From the NCBI RefSeq assembly GCF_001425785.1, contig NZ_LMDI01000005.1, positions 153,300 to 217,299 of the forward strand: a stretch of 64,000 bases of DNA, in the 5' to 3' direction. The translations under genes were made by a program, and so were the position numbers. Positions within the stretch are counted from its first letter, which is position 1. Each line of letters starts with the position of its first letter. The notes below the pieces were generated by a model. The model did not search any database. It saw only the letters and a program-made list of their open reading frames with translations, and had not been told where the DNA came from. Positions 7,476 through 18,893 of the stretch are shown piece by piece. This DNA is from Rhizobacter sp. Root1221. Lineage in GTDB: Bacteria > Pseudomonadota > Gammaproteobacteria > Burkholderiales > Burkholderiaceae_C.

Positions 7476-8963
7476 TCAGGGGCAACCGAGGCGCCGTGCC
7501 CGTTCGAGCTTCTCTGCGCTCGGGTCGCCGAACAACCCGCGCTGGCTGAGCCGCGCGCACTCCACGCGGCGCACTTCCGCCGCGGCCTGTTCGGCCGTGC
7601 GGCGGGGCGTGGCAGGGGTGTTGCTGCTGGTGCGCGGCCGGGGCGGTACGTCCGTGGCGGCCATGGGCGGTGGCGCGGGGGCCGGAAGGGGGGCAGGCGC
7701 GTCGGTGCGGGCCTTCGGGGGCGAGGGGATCACGGTTTCGATCTCGCGCTCGGGCGACCGCGTGGGGGCCGGTGCGGGTGCGGGCGCTGGCGCCGCAACC
7801 GTGGCCGGGGTGTCGGGCACCTCGGGCGTGCCGGTGCGCCAGGCGAGCGCGGCTACCGCGGTGCCGGCGACGGCCGCGGCAGCCATGGCCCACAGCGCCC
7901 GGCGCTGGCGCGTGGGCGTGGGCGGTGGTGCAGGGGCCTTGGCCGGCACCGGCTGCAGCGCGACGGTGGACTCGGGATCGGCCTCGCGGGCGGCCGGGGC
8001 CACACGCGGCGCCGGCTTGGCGTTCAGGTCGCGCCGGAAGGCCTCGATGTCGGGCGTGCGCGCCTCGGGCCGCACCACCAGCGCGCGGTCGATGGCGCGC
8101 AGGAATTCGGGGCTGTAGCGCCCGGCCGCCGTGACCTCGAGCGGCTCGTAGGCGTCTTCGAGCATGCGGGCCACCGCGGCCGGCGGGGTGTAGCCGGTGA
8201 TGATCCAGTGCACCGTCGCCGCGAGGGCATACACGTCGGTGGCCGGGCCCTGGCGCAACCCGGGCACTTCGGCGTATTGCTCGATGGGTGCATATCCCGG
8301 CTTCAGGATGGTGGTGAGCGAATGGGTCATGCCCCCGATGACGCGCCGCGCGGCGCCGAAGTCGAGCAGCAGGGGCCGCTCGGCGGGCGGCAGCAGCAGG
8401 ATGTTGTCGGGCGAGATGTCGCGGTGGTAGCACTGGGCCGCATGCAGCATCGCCAGCGCATCGCACAACGGCGTCAGCAGGCGGCGCAGCCAGGCCTCGT
8501 TGGGCGGGGCGTGCATGGCGTTCACCGCGGCCTGCAGCGTGCCGGCCTCGTAGAACGGCATCACCATGCACGCGGTGCCATGGGCCTCCCAGAAGCGGTA
8601 CACCTTGACGAGCGCCGGGTGGTCGAAGCGGGCAAGCAGCCGGGCCTCGTTGACGAAACTGCGCAGCCCCGCCTCGAAGGTGTCGCGGTGCCGTTCCGAC
8701 CGCGGGCTCACGGTGGTGCCGTCGATGCGCGCGGCGAGCGTGGCCGGCATGTACTCCTTGAGCGCCACGCGGCGCTCGAGGGAGTGGTCCCATGCGAGGT
8801 AGACGATGCCGAAGCCGCCCTCGCCGATCACGCGGGTGAGTTCGAATTCGCCGAGGCGCGTGCCGCCGGGCAGCGTGCCCGTCAGGTTCGAGGTGGGGTT
8901 CGGCAAGGGGAGGGTCTCCGGTTCCGGGGCATGGCTGCGGCTGAAATGCCGACAATGCGGCAT
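7476..8963 (-). CDS. membrane-anchored Ser/Thr protein kinase
   Basis: The 495-residue protein carries a Hanks-type kinase domain at about 38-290. It has the glycine loop IGEGGFGIVY, catalytic lysine in VALKEYM, HRDIS-PDN catalytic loop and DFGAAR. A Pro/Ala-rich linker follows, then one TM segment at about 350-370 and a Pro-rich, probably periplasmic tail ending in a short conserved-looking, Cys-containing segment. The ATG at 8963 is preferred; a TTG six codons upstream is possible. The gene converges with the histidine kinase at 7467 (8 nt apart). Substrate and signal are unknown. The neighbourhood is signalling genes only, without the PP2C phosphatase or FHA protein often found with such kinases. 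Confidence 0.88.
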   Translation of the reverse strand: MPHCRHFSRSHAPEPETLPLPNPTSNLTGTLPGGTRLGEFELTRVIGEGGFGIVYLAWDHSLERRVALKEYMPATLAARIDGTTVSPRSERHRDTFEAGLRSFVNEARLLARFDHPALVKVYRFWEAHGTACMVMPFYEAGTLQAAVNAMHAPPNEAWLRRLLTPLCDALAMLHAAQCYHRDISPDNILLLPPAERPLLLDFGAARRVIGGMTHSLTTILKPGYAPIEQYAEVPGLRQGPATDVYALAATVHWIITGYTPPAAVARMLEDAYEPLEVTAAGRYSPEFLRAIDRALVVRPEARTPDIEAFRRDLNAKPAPRVAPAAREADPESTVALQPVPAKAPAPPPTPTRQRRALWAMAAAAVAGTAVAALAWRTGTPEVPDTPATVAAPAPAPAPAPTRSPEREIETVIPSPPKARTDAPAPLPAPAPPPMAATDVPPRPRTSSNTPATPRRTAEQAAAEVRRVECARLSQRGLFGDPSAEKLERARRLGCP

Positions 8964-9012
8964 AGCCCCTTTTCGGGTCAAGTGTCGGGGCTTGCAGGTG
9001 TCGCGATTTGAA

Positions 9013-11187
<2,175 letters not shown>

Positions 11188-11336
11188 GGCGGGGCGGTGC
11201 CCCTGGACCTTTATACGTGGCGCAAGGTCGGTTGCACAGGTGTTTTCGTCGCTGGCCGGCAGGCATTGGGATCAGAATGAGCAAACACAGACGTTCCGAG
11301 TCAACGCGACGAAAAACGCGCAGGGGGAGGGTCACC

Positions 11337-12989
11337 ATGAAGGTCAGGTCGACAGGTTGGCTGGCGGGTATCGCGCTCGCGGTGGCCACCTTGGGGTGGG
11401 GCGCGCCGGCCGCGGGGCAGGCGCCGGCGGCGGCCGAATGGCATTACCGCATTGCGCGCGGTGACACGCTGATCGGGCTCGGTCACACCTACCTCGTGGA
11501 CCCGCGCCAGTGGGTTGGCCTCCAGCGGCTCAACCGCATCACCAACCCGTACCGCCTCGTGCCCGGGTCCGTGCTCCGCATCCCGATGGCGTGGGTGAGC
11601 CAGCGGGCCACGCTGGCCGAGGCCGCGTTCGTCAAGGGCACCGCCACCGTGCAGCACGGCCCGGCCGGCGCGGCCGAGCCGTTGGTGGCCGGTGTCACGC
11701 TGCGGGCGGGCGATGTGTTGCGCACGGGCAGCGACGGTTCGGCCACCGTGCGCTTTGCCGACGGCACGCGCCTCATCGTCGTGCCCGACTCGGCCATCGC
11801 GCTCACCCACCTGCTCGCGATGGGCAAGCCGGGCATCCCGGACATCTCGATGCGGCTGCTGGAAGGCACGTCGGAATTGCGGGTGCCGCCCACCAGCGCG
11901 CCGACGCGGCGTGTCGAGGTGCGCACACCCGCGGTCAACCTCGGGGTGCGCGGCACCGAGTTCCGCGCCGGGTTCGATCCCGCCGAGCAACGCAGCCGGC
12001 TCGAGGTGCTCGACGGCCGCGTGGCCGCGGAAGGCGCTGGCCGCACGGTGCCGGTGGATGCCGGGCTCGGCGTGGTGGTGGCCGCGGGGCAATCCGTGGG
12101 CGCGCCGCAGGCGCTGCCGGAGGTGCCCGACCTGGCCTCGGCGCCGGCCCGTGTCGAGCGGGTGCCGCTGCGGGTCGCGTGGCCCGCGGTGCCGGGTGCG
12201 GCCGCTTACCGCGCGCAGGTCTTCGCGCAAGGCGCCCCCGACAGCCTGCTGCTGGGCGGGGTCTTCGTGGCACCCGAGGCCCGCTGGGCCGATTTGCCGG
12301 ATGGGGCGTACGTGATGCACGTGCGGGTGCGCGCCGCGGGAGGCCTCGAGGGGCGTGACGCATTGCACCCCTTCGTGCTGAAGGCCCGGCCGGAGCCGCC
12401 GTTCACCTTGCGGCCCGTACCGGCGGCCCGGTCGTACGGGGACGCGGCCGCGCTGGAATGGGCCCGGGTGGGTGTGGCCGAGCGCTACCGCGTGCAGGTG
12501 TCGGCCCGCCCCGACTTCGCCCACCCGCTGCTCGACCGCGACGACGTCGACACTGCGCGCCTCGCCGTGCCGTTGCCGCCCGGCACTTACCACTGGCGCG
12601 TGGCCAGCGTGGCCGCTGGCGGCGACCGCGGCCCGTTCGGCGATGCCTTGTCGTTCGAACAGCGGCCGGTGCCGGCCAGCCCCGCCCTGGAGGCGCCGCA
12701 GGCTGGCCCCGGCGGGCTGGTGTTTCGCTGGAAGGCGCCCGACCCCGGGCAGACCGTGCACTACCAGGTGGCCACCGATGCCGCGTTCACGCAGCTCGTG
12801 GCCGACGAGCGCGCCAGCACGAACGAAGGCCGCATCCCCGCGCCCGCGCCGGGCACCTATCACCTGCGTGCGCGCACCATCGACACCGGCGGTTTCGAAG
12901 GCCCCTTTGGTGCCGCGCAGCAGGTCGATGTGCCGCGGTCTCCGTGGTGGATGCTGGTGCCGGCGTTGACGGCGCTGTTCCTGCTGTGA
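11337..12989 (+). CDS. LysM and FecR domain periplasmic protein
   Basis: The 550-residue protein has a Sec signal peptide (residues 1-28, cleavage near AAGQA) and a LysM domain at about 36-85 (YRIARGDTLIGLGHTY). A FecR-like beta-rich domain follows at about 100-250, with GDVLRTGSDGSATVRFADG and VNLGVRGTEFR. Two or three fibronectin-III-like repeats cover about 270-535, each with a W/Y-rich YRVQVSAR or YHWRVASV strand. A short hydrophobic C-terminus may anchor it. The ATG at 11337 has a strong GGGGGAGGG ribosome-binding site. Its stop overlaps the start of the CHASE2 kinase. FecR/CHASE2 gene pairs are recurrent in bacteria and suggest a periplasmic sensory partnership at the cell wall. Confidence 0.85.
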   Translation: MKVRSTGWLAGIALAVATLGWGAPAAGQAPAAAEWHYRIARGDTLIGLGHTYLVDPRQWVGLQRLNRITNPYRLVPGSVLRIPMAWVSQRATLAEAAFVKGTATVQHGPAGAAEPLVAGVTLRAGDVLRTGSDGSATVRFADGTRLIVVPDSAIALTHLLAMGKPGIPDISMRLLEGTSELRVPPTSAPTRRVEVRTPAVNLGVRGTEFRAGFDPAEQRSRLEVLDGRVAAEGAGRTVPVDAGLGVVVAAGQSVGAPQALPEVPDLASAPARVERVPLRVAWPAVPGAAAYRAQVFAQGAPDSLLLGGVFVAPEARWADLPDGAYVMHVRVRAAGGLEGRDALHPFVLKARPEPPFTLRPVPAARSYGDAAALEWARVGVAERYRVQVSARPDFAHPLLDRDDVDTARLAVPLPPGTYHWRVASVAAGGDRGPFGDALSFEQRPVPASPALEAPQAGPGGLVFRWKAPDPGQTVHYQVATDAAFTQLVADERASTNEGRIPAPAPGTYHLRARTIDTGGFEGPFGAAQQVDVPRSPWWMLVPALTALFLL

Positions 12990-15427
12990 ACACGCTGGCC
13001 CCTCGGTTCACCCGGTTTGCCCGTGGCGTGGGCGACCGCATCGGCCTGCCGCTGGTGGCGCTGGCCGCTGCGGGCCTGCTGTCGCTGGCGCCGATGTTCG
13101 ACCGCTGGTCCGATGCGGTCAACGACGTGGTCCGGCGCCTGTCGGCACAACCGGCGTCGTTCACGGACACACTGGTCATCGACATCGACGACCCGTCATT
13201 GCACAGCCTGCAGGATCGCCTCGGCACCTGGCCCTACCGCCGCGACATCCATGCCCTCGTGCTCGGGTTCCTCCGCGATGCAGGCGCGCGCACCGTCGTG
13301 TTCGACATCGTGTTCGGTGAAGCCCGTGACGGTGATGCCCTGTTCGAAAAAACCCTCGTGGTCCGGCCCGACACCGTGCTCGGGATGTCGGGTGTTCGCC
13401 AGCCGCTCGACCAGGCGATCCTCCCGCCGGGTGCGGTGCAGCGCCTCGCGCTCGGTCCGGCGGAGCCCGCGGGCGCCACCGCGTGGGCGGCGATGACGTG
13501 GCCCACGCCGGTGCTGCTGTCCGGGTTGACGCAGCGGGGTGGGGTGGGCGTGGTCTCCACCCCCCTCGATGCGGACCGCCACCTGCGCCGCATCCCGCTG
13601 CTGCACGACAGCCAGGGCCAACGCCTGCCGGCGTTGCCGCTGGCGGCCTTGCTGCTCGAAGCGCGGGCCGAGGTGCCACCCGCGGTGGCAGACGGCTGGA
13701 TGTCCTTCGGCACGCACCGCTGGCCCGTCGATGCCGACGGCCGCGCCACCGTGCTGCTGCCGTCCAATGCCCGGCAGGTGCCCACCCTCGCGTTCGCCCC
13801 GGTGGTGCAGGCCGCCCTCGGCGAGACACCCGGCGACGACATCCGGGCGGTCGTGGCCGGCCGCACCGTGTTCATCGGCAGCACCGCCTTCCTCGGGGAC
13901 GACGTGCCCACGCCGTACGGCCACCTCTCGGGCACCGCGCTGCTTGCCAACGCCTACGCAGGCCTGGCCCGTGACGACGTGGCTCGCGAGGCCGCCTGGC
14001 CGTTGCAGGCGGCACTGCTGGTGGTGGCGGTGCTGCCGGGCCTGGTGGGTCTTCGGCGCAGTCGGGCGCTGCGTGTGGGAGACGTGGCCGCTGGTTGCAT
14101 GGCCTTCGTGATGATGGGTGCCGTCTCCGGCGTGGCCCTGCGTGTGTTCAAGGTGCAGGTGTCACCGCTGCCGGCGCTGGTCACGCTGGGCGCGCTGATC
14201 GGGTGTTATGCGTTCGCACGCTGGCACGCGCTCGCGCGCGCCAACCGCCAACTCGACGAAGCGCGGCGCGTGGCCCAGGCCGCGAGCGCGGCCAAGAGCG
14301 AGTTCCTCGCGAACGTGAGCCACGAACTGCGCACGCCGCTCAACGCGGTGCTGGGCATGGCGGAGGTGCTGCTGCGCACGCCGCTCACCGGCGAGCAGCG
14401 GCGCTACGTCACCATCTTCCAGCAGTCCGGCGAGTCGCTCACCGCGTTGATCGACGACCTGCTCGACCTGTCCAAGATCGAGGCCGACCGCCTGCAGGTC
14501 GATGCCCACCCGCTGTCGCTGAACCGGGTGGCCGACGACGCCATCGCGTTGCTCGCGCCACGCGCGGCCGCCAAGGGCATCGGCCTGGCGGCCACCCTCC
14601 ATGCGGACGTGCCCGACACGGTGCTCGGCGACGCACGCCGGCTCACGCAGGTGCTGGTGAACCTGCTGGGCAACGCGGTCAAGTTCACGCACGAGGGCGG
14701 CGTCACGCTCGACATGGCCCGCGGGGCCGGCGGCGCGATACGGTTCGAAGTGCGCGACACGGGCATCGGCATCGCTCCCGCGCAGGTGGACGCCATCTTC
14801 GACCCCTTCGTGCAGGCCGAGCCCGGGGTGTCGCGCCGCTACGGCGGCACCGGGCTCGGGCTGTCCATCACGAAGCGGCTGATCGCGCTGATGAACGGAC
14901 GCATCGAGGTGGACAGCGAACCGGGCGTGGGCTCGGTGTTCCGTTTCGAGATCATGCTGCCGGTCGCAGCCACTCCCGTGCCGGCCGTGCCGGTGGCCCC
15001 CGTGGCGCCGCCGGACGGTGGCGTGGCCATCCTGCTGGCCGAGGACAACGACGTGAACATCACGGTGGTCGAGGCGATGCTGCAGCACACGCCCCACACG
15101 ATCCATGTCGCCGGCAACGGCGAGGTGGCGCTCGGCATGTTCCGCCAGCGGGCCTATGGCCTCGTGCTGATGGACATCCAGATGCCCGGCATGGACGGGC
15201 TTACCGCCACGCGCGAGATCCGCCGGTTCGAGGCCGAAGCGGGTGTGCCGCGCACGGCCGTGGTGGCACTCACCGCCAACGCCTTCGTCGAGGACGAGGA
15301 GGACAGCCGCGCGGCCGGCTGCGACAGCCACCTTGTCAAGCCGCTCGCGCGGCAGCGCCTGCTCGAGACGATCGGTGCGTACGGCCGGCCCGGGCCGCCG
15401 CGGGAGCGGGGCCGGGCCGGCGAGTGA
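12986..15427 (+). CDS. CHASE2-domain hybrid histidine kinase
   Basis: The 813-residue protein starts at a GTG that overlaps the previous stop by 4 nt (GTGA). It has an N-terminal TM near 20-38 and an extracytoplasmic CHASE2 domain at about 40-330, with VIDIDDPSL and [18 protein letters not shown] elements. Three closely spaced TMs lie at about 335-410. A HisKA domain has H446 in [13 protein letters not shown]; then come an HATPase domain and a receiver with D730 in [13 protein letters not shown]. Three TMs after CHASE2 are typical of the family. Co-translation with the LysM-FecR protein suggests that protein helps sense the signal, possibly cell-wall state. Confidence 0.92.
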   Translation: MNTLAPRFTRFARGVGDRIGLPLVALAAAGLLSLAPMFDRWSDAVNDVVRRLSAQPASFTDTLVIDIDDPSLHSLQDRLGTWPYRRDIHALVLGFLRDAGARTVVFDIVFGEARDGDALFEKTLVVRPDTVLGMSGVRQPLDQAILPPGAVQRLALGPAEPAGATAWAAMTWPTPVLLSGLTQRGGVGVVSTPLDADRHLRRIPLLHDSQGQRLPALPLAALLLEARAEVPPAVADGWMSFGTHRWPVDADGRATVLLPSNARQVPTLAFAPVVQAALGETPGDDIRAVVAGRTVFIGSTAFLGDDVPTPYGHLSGTALLANAYAGLARDDVAREAAWPLQAALLVVAVLPGLVGLRRSRALRVGDVAAGCMAFVMMGAVSGVALRVFKVQVSPLPALVTLGALIGCYAFARWHALARANRQLDEARRVAQAASAAKSEFLANVSHELRTPLNAVLGMAEVLLRTPLTGEQRRYVTIFQQSGESLTALIDDLLDLSKIEADRLQVDAHPLSLNRVADDAIALLAPRAAAKGIGLAATLHADVPDTVLGDARRLTQVLVNLLGNAVKFTHEGGVTLDMARGAGGAIRFEVRDTGIGIAPAQVDAIFDPFVQAEPGVSRRYGGTGLGLSITKRLIALMNGRIEVDSEPGVGSVFRFEIMLPVAATPVPAVPVAPVAPPDGGVAILLAEDNDVNITVVEAMLQHTPHTIHVAGNGEVALGMFRQRAYGLVLMDIQMPGMDGLTATREIRRFEAEAGVPRTAVVALTANAFVEDEEDSRAAGCDSHLVKPLARQRLLETIGAYGRPGPPRERGRAGE

Positions 15428-15446
15428 GGGCGGCACGTCGCTGCGC

Positions 15447-15452
15447 GACAAT
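15447..15452 (+). promoter_or_regulatory. -10-like GACAAT before the ferredoxin gene
   Basis: GACAAT ends 7 nt before the ATG at 15460 with no ribosome-binding site between. This is the third case in the window of an ACAAT element within 5-7 nt of a start codon. Confidence 0.3.
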
Positions 15453-15459
15453 GAGGCCC

Positions 15460-15783
15460 ATGCCCGACATCACCTTCCTTCTCCCCGACGGCACGGAACA
15501 GGGTTTCGAAGCGCCGGAGGGTGTCAGCCTGATGCAGGCCGCCACCGGCTACGGTGTGCCCGGCATCGTGGCCGACTGCGGTGGCGCCGCCACCTGCGCC
15601 ACCTGCCACGTGTACGTCGACCCCGCCTGGATCGGCCGGCTGCCCCCACCCGAAGCCGACGAACTCGAGCGGCTCGAGTTCACCGCCTCCGAACGGCGCC
15701 CCACGAGCCGGCTGTCGTGCCGAGTGCCGCTCACGGCGGACCTGCAAGGGCTGGTGGTGCAGGTGCCGGACGAGCAGTGGTGA
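15460..15783 (+). CDS. [2Fe-2S] ferredoxin
   Basis: The 107-residue protein is a plant/adrenodoxin-fold ferredoxin. The cluster ligands are C40, C46, C49 and C87, a CX5CX2C...C pattern as in adrenodoxin and Isc-type ferredoxins. It begins with a short beta strand and the EGVSLMQAA helix typical of the fold. It probably passes electrons to an oxygenase, hydroxylase or iron-sulfur assembly system. No such partner lies beside it: upstream are sensor kinases and downstream is an orphan gene, so its redox partner cannot be named. Confidence 0.9.
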   Translation: MPDITFLLPDGTEQGFEAPEGVSLMQAATGYGVPGIVADCGGAATCATCHVYVDPAWIGRLPPPEADELERLEFTASERRPTSRLSCRVPLTADLQGLVVQVPDEQW

Positions 15784-15969
15784 AGCGCTAGCAGCGCCGC
15801 CCGGCACGCGCCCGCCACCCGGGATTGATCTCGACAACCGCAGGCACCCACCGGCCTCGCGGGCATGGGTTCGGCGAATCGCCCCGGTCCCGTATCATCG
15901 TGATGCACCCTGTGGCTGTTCGACACCGGTTCAACACGGCAGCCGCGTTTCGCGGCGGAAGGATCAGCG

Positions 15970-17184
15970 ATGCCCAAGTGGTGGGACCGGCTCCTCGGGA
16001 GACCGTCGATCGAACGCCTCGCCCAACAAGTGGGCGCGCGGCTGGAAGCGCGTGGCTCCGCGCCGGTGACGTTCGACCCGGCGCAGCGCGAACTGCGCAC
16101 GCAGGAAGACCCGCCGAAGATCTACTACCTCGGCAACGTGTTCAGCGACTACGCCCGTGTGCCGCGTGCGCAGCGGGCCGGTGTGGTAGTGCGGTTCGTC
16201 GAGGCCATGGCGGCCATCGAGGAGGCGCTGCCCACCGACTACGCGGCGGCCCGGCCGCACCTGATGCCCATCGTGCGCGGCGCCGGCGAAGACGACCTGG
16301 CCCGGCTGCAGGCACGCCGGTCGGGCGCGTCCGAGGACGAGGTGGCCACGTTCCATCCGGCGTCGCGGCCGCTGTCGGGCGAGTTGACGGTGGGTCTTGC
16401 GTACGACACGCCCCACGCCATCCAGCGCCTCAGCACCGACCACCTGGTCGCCTGGGGTGTGGGGTTCGAGGCCGCGATGGCCGACGCCATCGACAACCTG
16501 CGCCTGCGTCCCGAAAAGCCGGGCTGGGTGGCGATGGCCCATGGCGTGTGGTCGGGCGAGTGGGGGGATGACTACGAGTCGTCGCGGCTGCTGCTGCCCG
16601 ACCTGATCCACCGGCTCGGGGTGCAGGACCCCGTGGTCATGACCCCGTTGCGCCGCATGTTGCTCCTGACCAGCGCGCGCAACGACGCGGGGCTGGCCGA
16701 GATGGCCCGCCTGTGCCGCCAGGCCCTGGAGGAGCAGCCCCGCTGGCTCGGGGTGACCCCCATGCGGCTCGAGGACGGCGTGTGGGTGCCGTTCGAGCCA
16801 CCCGCCGACAGCGCGCCGGCCTTCGCGAACCTGGCTGCCATCGAACGGGCCGACCGCTACGCGAGCCAGAAGGCTGCACTCGACGACCTGCACCAGCGCG
16901 ACGGCGTCGATGTGTTCGTGGGCTCGGTGATGATGTTCCGGTCCGCCGACGACACCCTGCACAGCGTGGCCACCTGGAGCCGCGGCGTGGCCACGTGGCT
17001 GCCGTGCGCCGACCTGGTGGCCTTCGTGGGTGGGCCCGGCGAACTGCTGGTGCCGTGGGAGGCGGTGCGCGACGTCGCGGGCGACCTGATGGTGCCGCTC
17101 GACATGCAACCGCAGCGGTTCAGCGTGCGGGCGTTCCCGGAAGGGGCGTTGTGGTCGGCGCTGACGGCACGAGCGAAGAATTGA
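15970..17184 (+). CDS. uncharacterised 404-residue cytoplasmic protein
   Basis: I do not recognise this protein. It has no signal peptide and no TM segment, so it should be cytoplasmic. A strand/helix-rich layout and a VVRFVEAM-type stretch near residue 75 slightly recall DUF1444-like proteins, but that is weak. The start at 15970 is set by GCGGAAGGA about 8 nt upstream. Codon use matches its neighbours, and the frame is open and GC-biased throughout, which supports a real gene. It stands alone, with a dispersed repeat beginning at the base after its stop codon. No function can be assigned. Confidence 0.75.
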   Translation: MPKWWDRLLGRPSIERLAQQVGARLEARGSAPVTFDPAQRELRTQEDPPKIYYLGNVFSDYARVPRAQRAGVVVRFVEAMAAIEEALPTDYAAARPHLMPIVRGAGEDDLARLQARRSGASEDEVATFHPASRPLSGELTVGLAYDTPHAIQRLSTDHLVAWGVGFEAAMADAIDNLRLRPEKPGWVAMAHGVWSGEWGDDYESSRLLLPDLIHRLGVQDPVVMTPLRRMLLLTSARNDAGLAEMARLCRQALEEQPRWLGVTPMRLEDGVWVPFEPPADSAPAFANLAAIERADRYASQKAALDDLHQRDGVDVFVGSVMMFRSADDTLHSVATWSRGVATWLPCADLVAFVGGPGELLVPWEAVRDVAGDLMVPLDMQPQRFSVRAFPEGALWSALTARAKN

Positions 17185-17295
17185 GCCCCCCAGTCGCTTC
17201 GCTCCTGCCCCCAAGGGGCGACCCCGGGTCGGCCGGCGGAGCCGGTCCTCGCGGGTGGCTTGATCTGTTGCTTCGCTTCGCTTGCTCGCCGCGCC
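17185..17295 (+). repeat. dispersed intergenic repeat, copy 1
   Basis: Beginning at the base after a stop codon, this stretch carries GCCCCCCAGTCGCTTCGCTC, then CTGCCCCCAAGGGG, a GACCCCGGGTC palindrome and GCGGGTGGCTTGATCTGT. The same order of motifs occurs in reverse orientation at 54650-54765, also directly next to a stop codon. Several small inverted repeats inside it could form hairpins. It has no coding potential. It looks like a REP-type or terminator-like genomic repeat. Confidence 0.75.
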
Positions 17296-17302
17296 TCTTC
17301 TC

Positions 17303-18847
17303 TTAGAGGAATTCTTCCGGCGCTACTGTCCACAACACGTTCGACAGGAACCGCCGCCACGCCGTGGTGTCGGGTTCGGTGCCGGTGCGCACGGTCTGCC
17401 CGGCCTCCACGCGTTCCCACTCGAGGTGGTCGTCCGCCCACACGACGCGGTTGCAGCGCGCCGCGATCACGTCGTCGATCTGCCCGGTCAACGACCGCGC
17501 GAGCGCCTCGCTCTGGATCACGATCGCCATCTCGGTGTTGAGCCACACCGACCGCGGGTCGGCGTTCGACGAGCCGATGACCACGGTGTGGCCATCGACC
17601 ACCATCGTCTTCGCGTGCAGGCTGGTGCGCGACTTGAACGGCCCCGACCCGTCGGCCGGCGGCGCATCGGGCTCGCGTTCCAACGGGCGCAATTCGTAGA
17701 GCTGCACGCCGCCACGGGCCATCTCGGTGCGGTAGTGGGCGTAACCGCCGTGTGCGGCCACCACGTCGGTGGCCGCGAGCGAGTTGGTCAACACCTTCAC
17801 GCGCACCCCGCGCTGGGCCATCGCCGAGAGTTGCCCGGCACCGAGCGTGCGTGGCACGAAGTAGGCCGACACCAGCACCACCTCGTGCCTGGCGCCCAGC
17901 AGCAGCGCGCGGATCTTCGGGGCGATGCGCACGCCGTCGCGCGCGGCCGCGGCTTCGCCGCTGATCTTCTCGGGGCGGTCCCACCAGGCCTCGGCCTCGC
18001 CCCATTCGAGCGGCAGGTCACCGGCCAGCAGGCTGGCCGCGAGTGACGTGGCGCCGGGCAGCGGCACCACGTTGTCGCCCACCGGCGGCAGTGCTTGGGG
18101 GGCCTGGCGCACGAACGCCTCGATGGGCACGGCCCAAGGGCTGTTCCAGTAGGCGTCGAACCCTTCGGACGTCTGGCGCACCACCGGACCCACGGCCAGC
18201 ACGTCGAGGTCGACGAACGAGGTGGCCGAGCGTGAGCCGAAGTATTCGTCGCCGAGGTTGCGGCCGCCCACGATCGCTGCGGCGTTGTCCGCGATCATGG
18301 CCTTGTTGTGCATGCGCCGGTTCAGCCGGTCGGTGTTCAGCAGGAACTCGGTGGTGCGCAGCACCCCCATCGAGCCGCGCACGCCGAACGGGTTGAACAC
18401 CCGCACGTCGATGTTCGGCCGCTGGGAAAACGCGGCGATCAGCGTGTCGTTGTCGCCGGTGTGGATGTCGTCGACGAGGATGCGCACGCGCACGCCGCGC
18501 TCGGCCGCCTGGGCCACGAGCCGCATCAGCGTGCGGCTCGACTCGTCGTCGTGGACGACGTAGTACTGCAGGTCGAGGGTCTGGCGTGCGGCCAGCGCCA
18601 GCGCATGGCGGGCCGTGAGGGCGGGGTTGCCGCGCGTGAGCAGCTGGAACCCGCTTTGCCCGGGGTGGGCCGTGGCCAGCGAGGCGGCGCGGTCACCCAG
18701 CGGTGTGGCCACCCCCTCGGGCAGTGCGGTGGTGACCGGCCGGGGCACGTCGTCCGGCAACACGGCACACGCCGAACAGAGCGCCAGCAGCACCACGGCC
18801 AGCAGGTGCCGGAGCGTGGTCGTCGCGTGGACCGGTTGCAGGTTCAT
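17303..18847 (-). CDS. phospholipase D-family (cardiolipin-synthase-like) lipoprotein
   Basis: The 514-residue protein has a signal peptide ending near a Cys (LCSAC, C27), which suggests a lipoprotein, although the lipobox is not canonical. It carries two HKD motifs: H180-K182-D187 (HNKAMIADN, followed by GGRNLGDEY) and H411-K413-D418 (HAKTMVVDG, followed by GSSNADPRS). This is the layout of cardiolipin synthase ClsC/YmdC and related phosphatidyltransferases. It likely transfers phosphatidyl groups or cleaves phosphodiesters at the cell envelope. The ATG at 18847 is chosen because in-frame starts further upstream would place a long non-hydrophobic stretch before the signal peptide. Upstream genes are unrelated. 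Confidence 0.88.
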   Translation of the reverse strand: MNLQPVHATTTLRHLLAVVLLALCSACAVLPDDVPRPVTTALPEGVATPLGDRAASLATAHPGQSGFQLLTRGNPALTARHALALAARQTLDLQYYVVHDDESSRTLMRLVAQAAERGVRVRILVDDIHTGDNDTLIAAFSQRPNIDVRVFNPFGVRGSMGVLRTTEFLLNTDRLNRRMHNKAMIADNAAAIVGGRNLGDEYFGSRSATSFVDLDVLAVGPVVRQTSEGFDAYWNSPWAVPIEAFVRQAPQALPPVGDNVVPLPGATSLAASLLAGDLPLEWGEAEAWWDRPEKISGEAAAARDGVRIAPKIRALLLGARHEVVLVSAYFVPRTLGAGQLSAMAQRGVRVKVLTNSLAATDVVAAHGGYAHYRTEMARGGVQLYELRPLEREPDAPPADGSGPFKSRTSLHAKTMVVDGHTVVIGSSNADPRSVWLNTEMAIVIQSEALARSLTGQIDDVIAARCNRVVWADDHLEWERVEAGQTVRTGTEPDTTAWRRFLSNVLWTVAPEEFL

Positions 18848-18893
18848 GGAAGCTCCGCTGCCGAGAGCCCCCATGGTAGCCCGGCGCGGCGGT

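Noticed and set aside
1447-8955. Very long open frames antisense to the SMC-like, cstA and kinase genes (700-1,040 codons)
   Set aside because: They are Arg/His/Gln-rich or Ala/Arg-rich shadows that arise in high-GC DNA opposite real genes; no motifs, no ribosome-binding sites, and the sense genes have full domain support.
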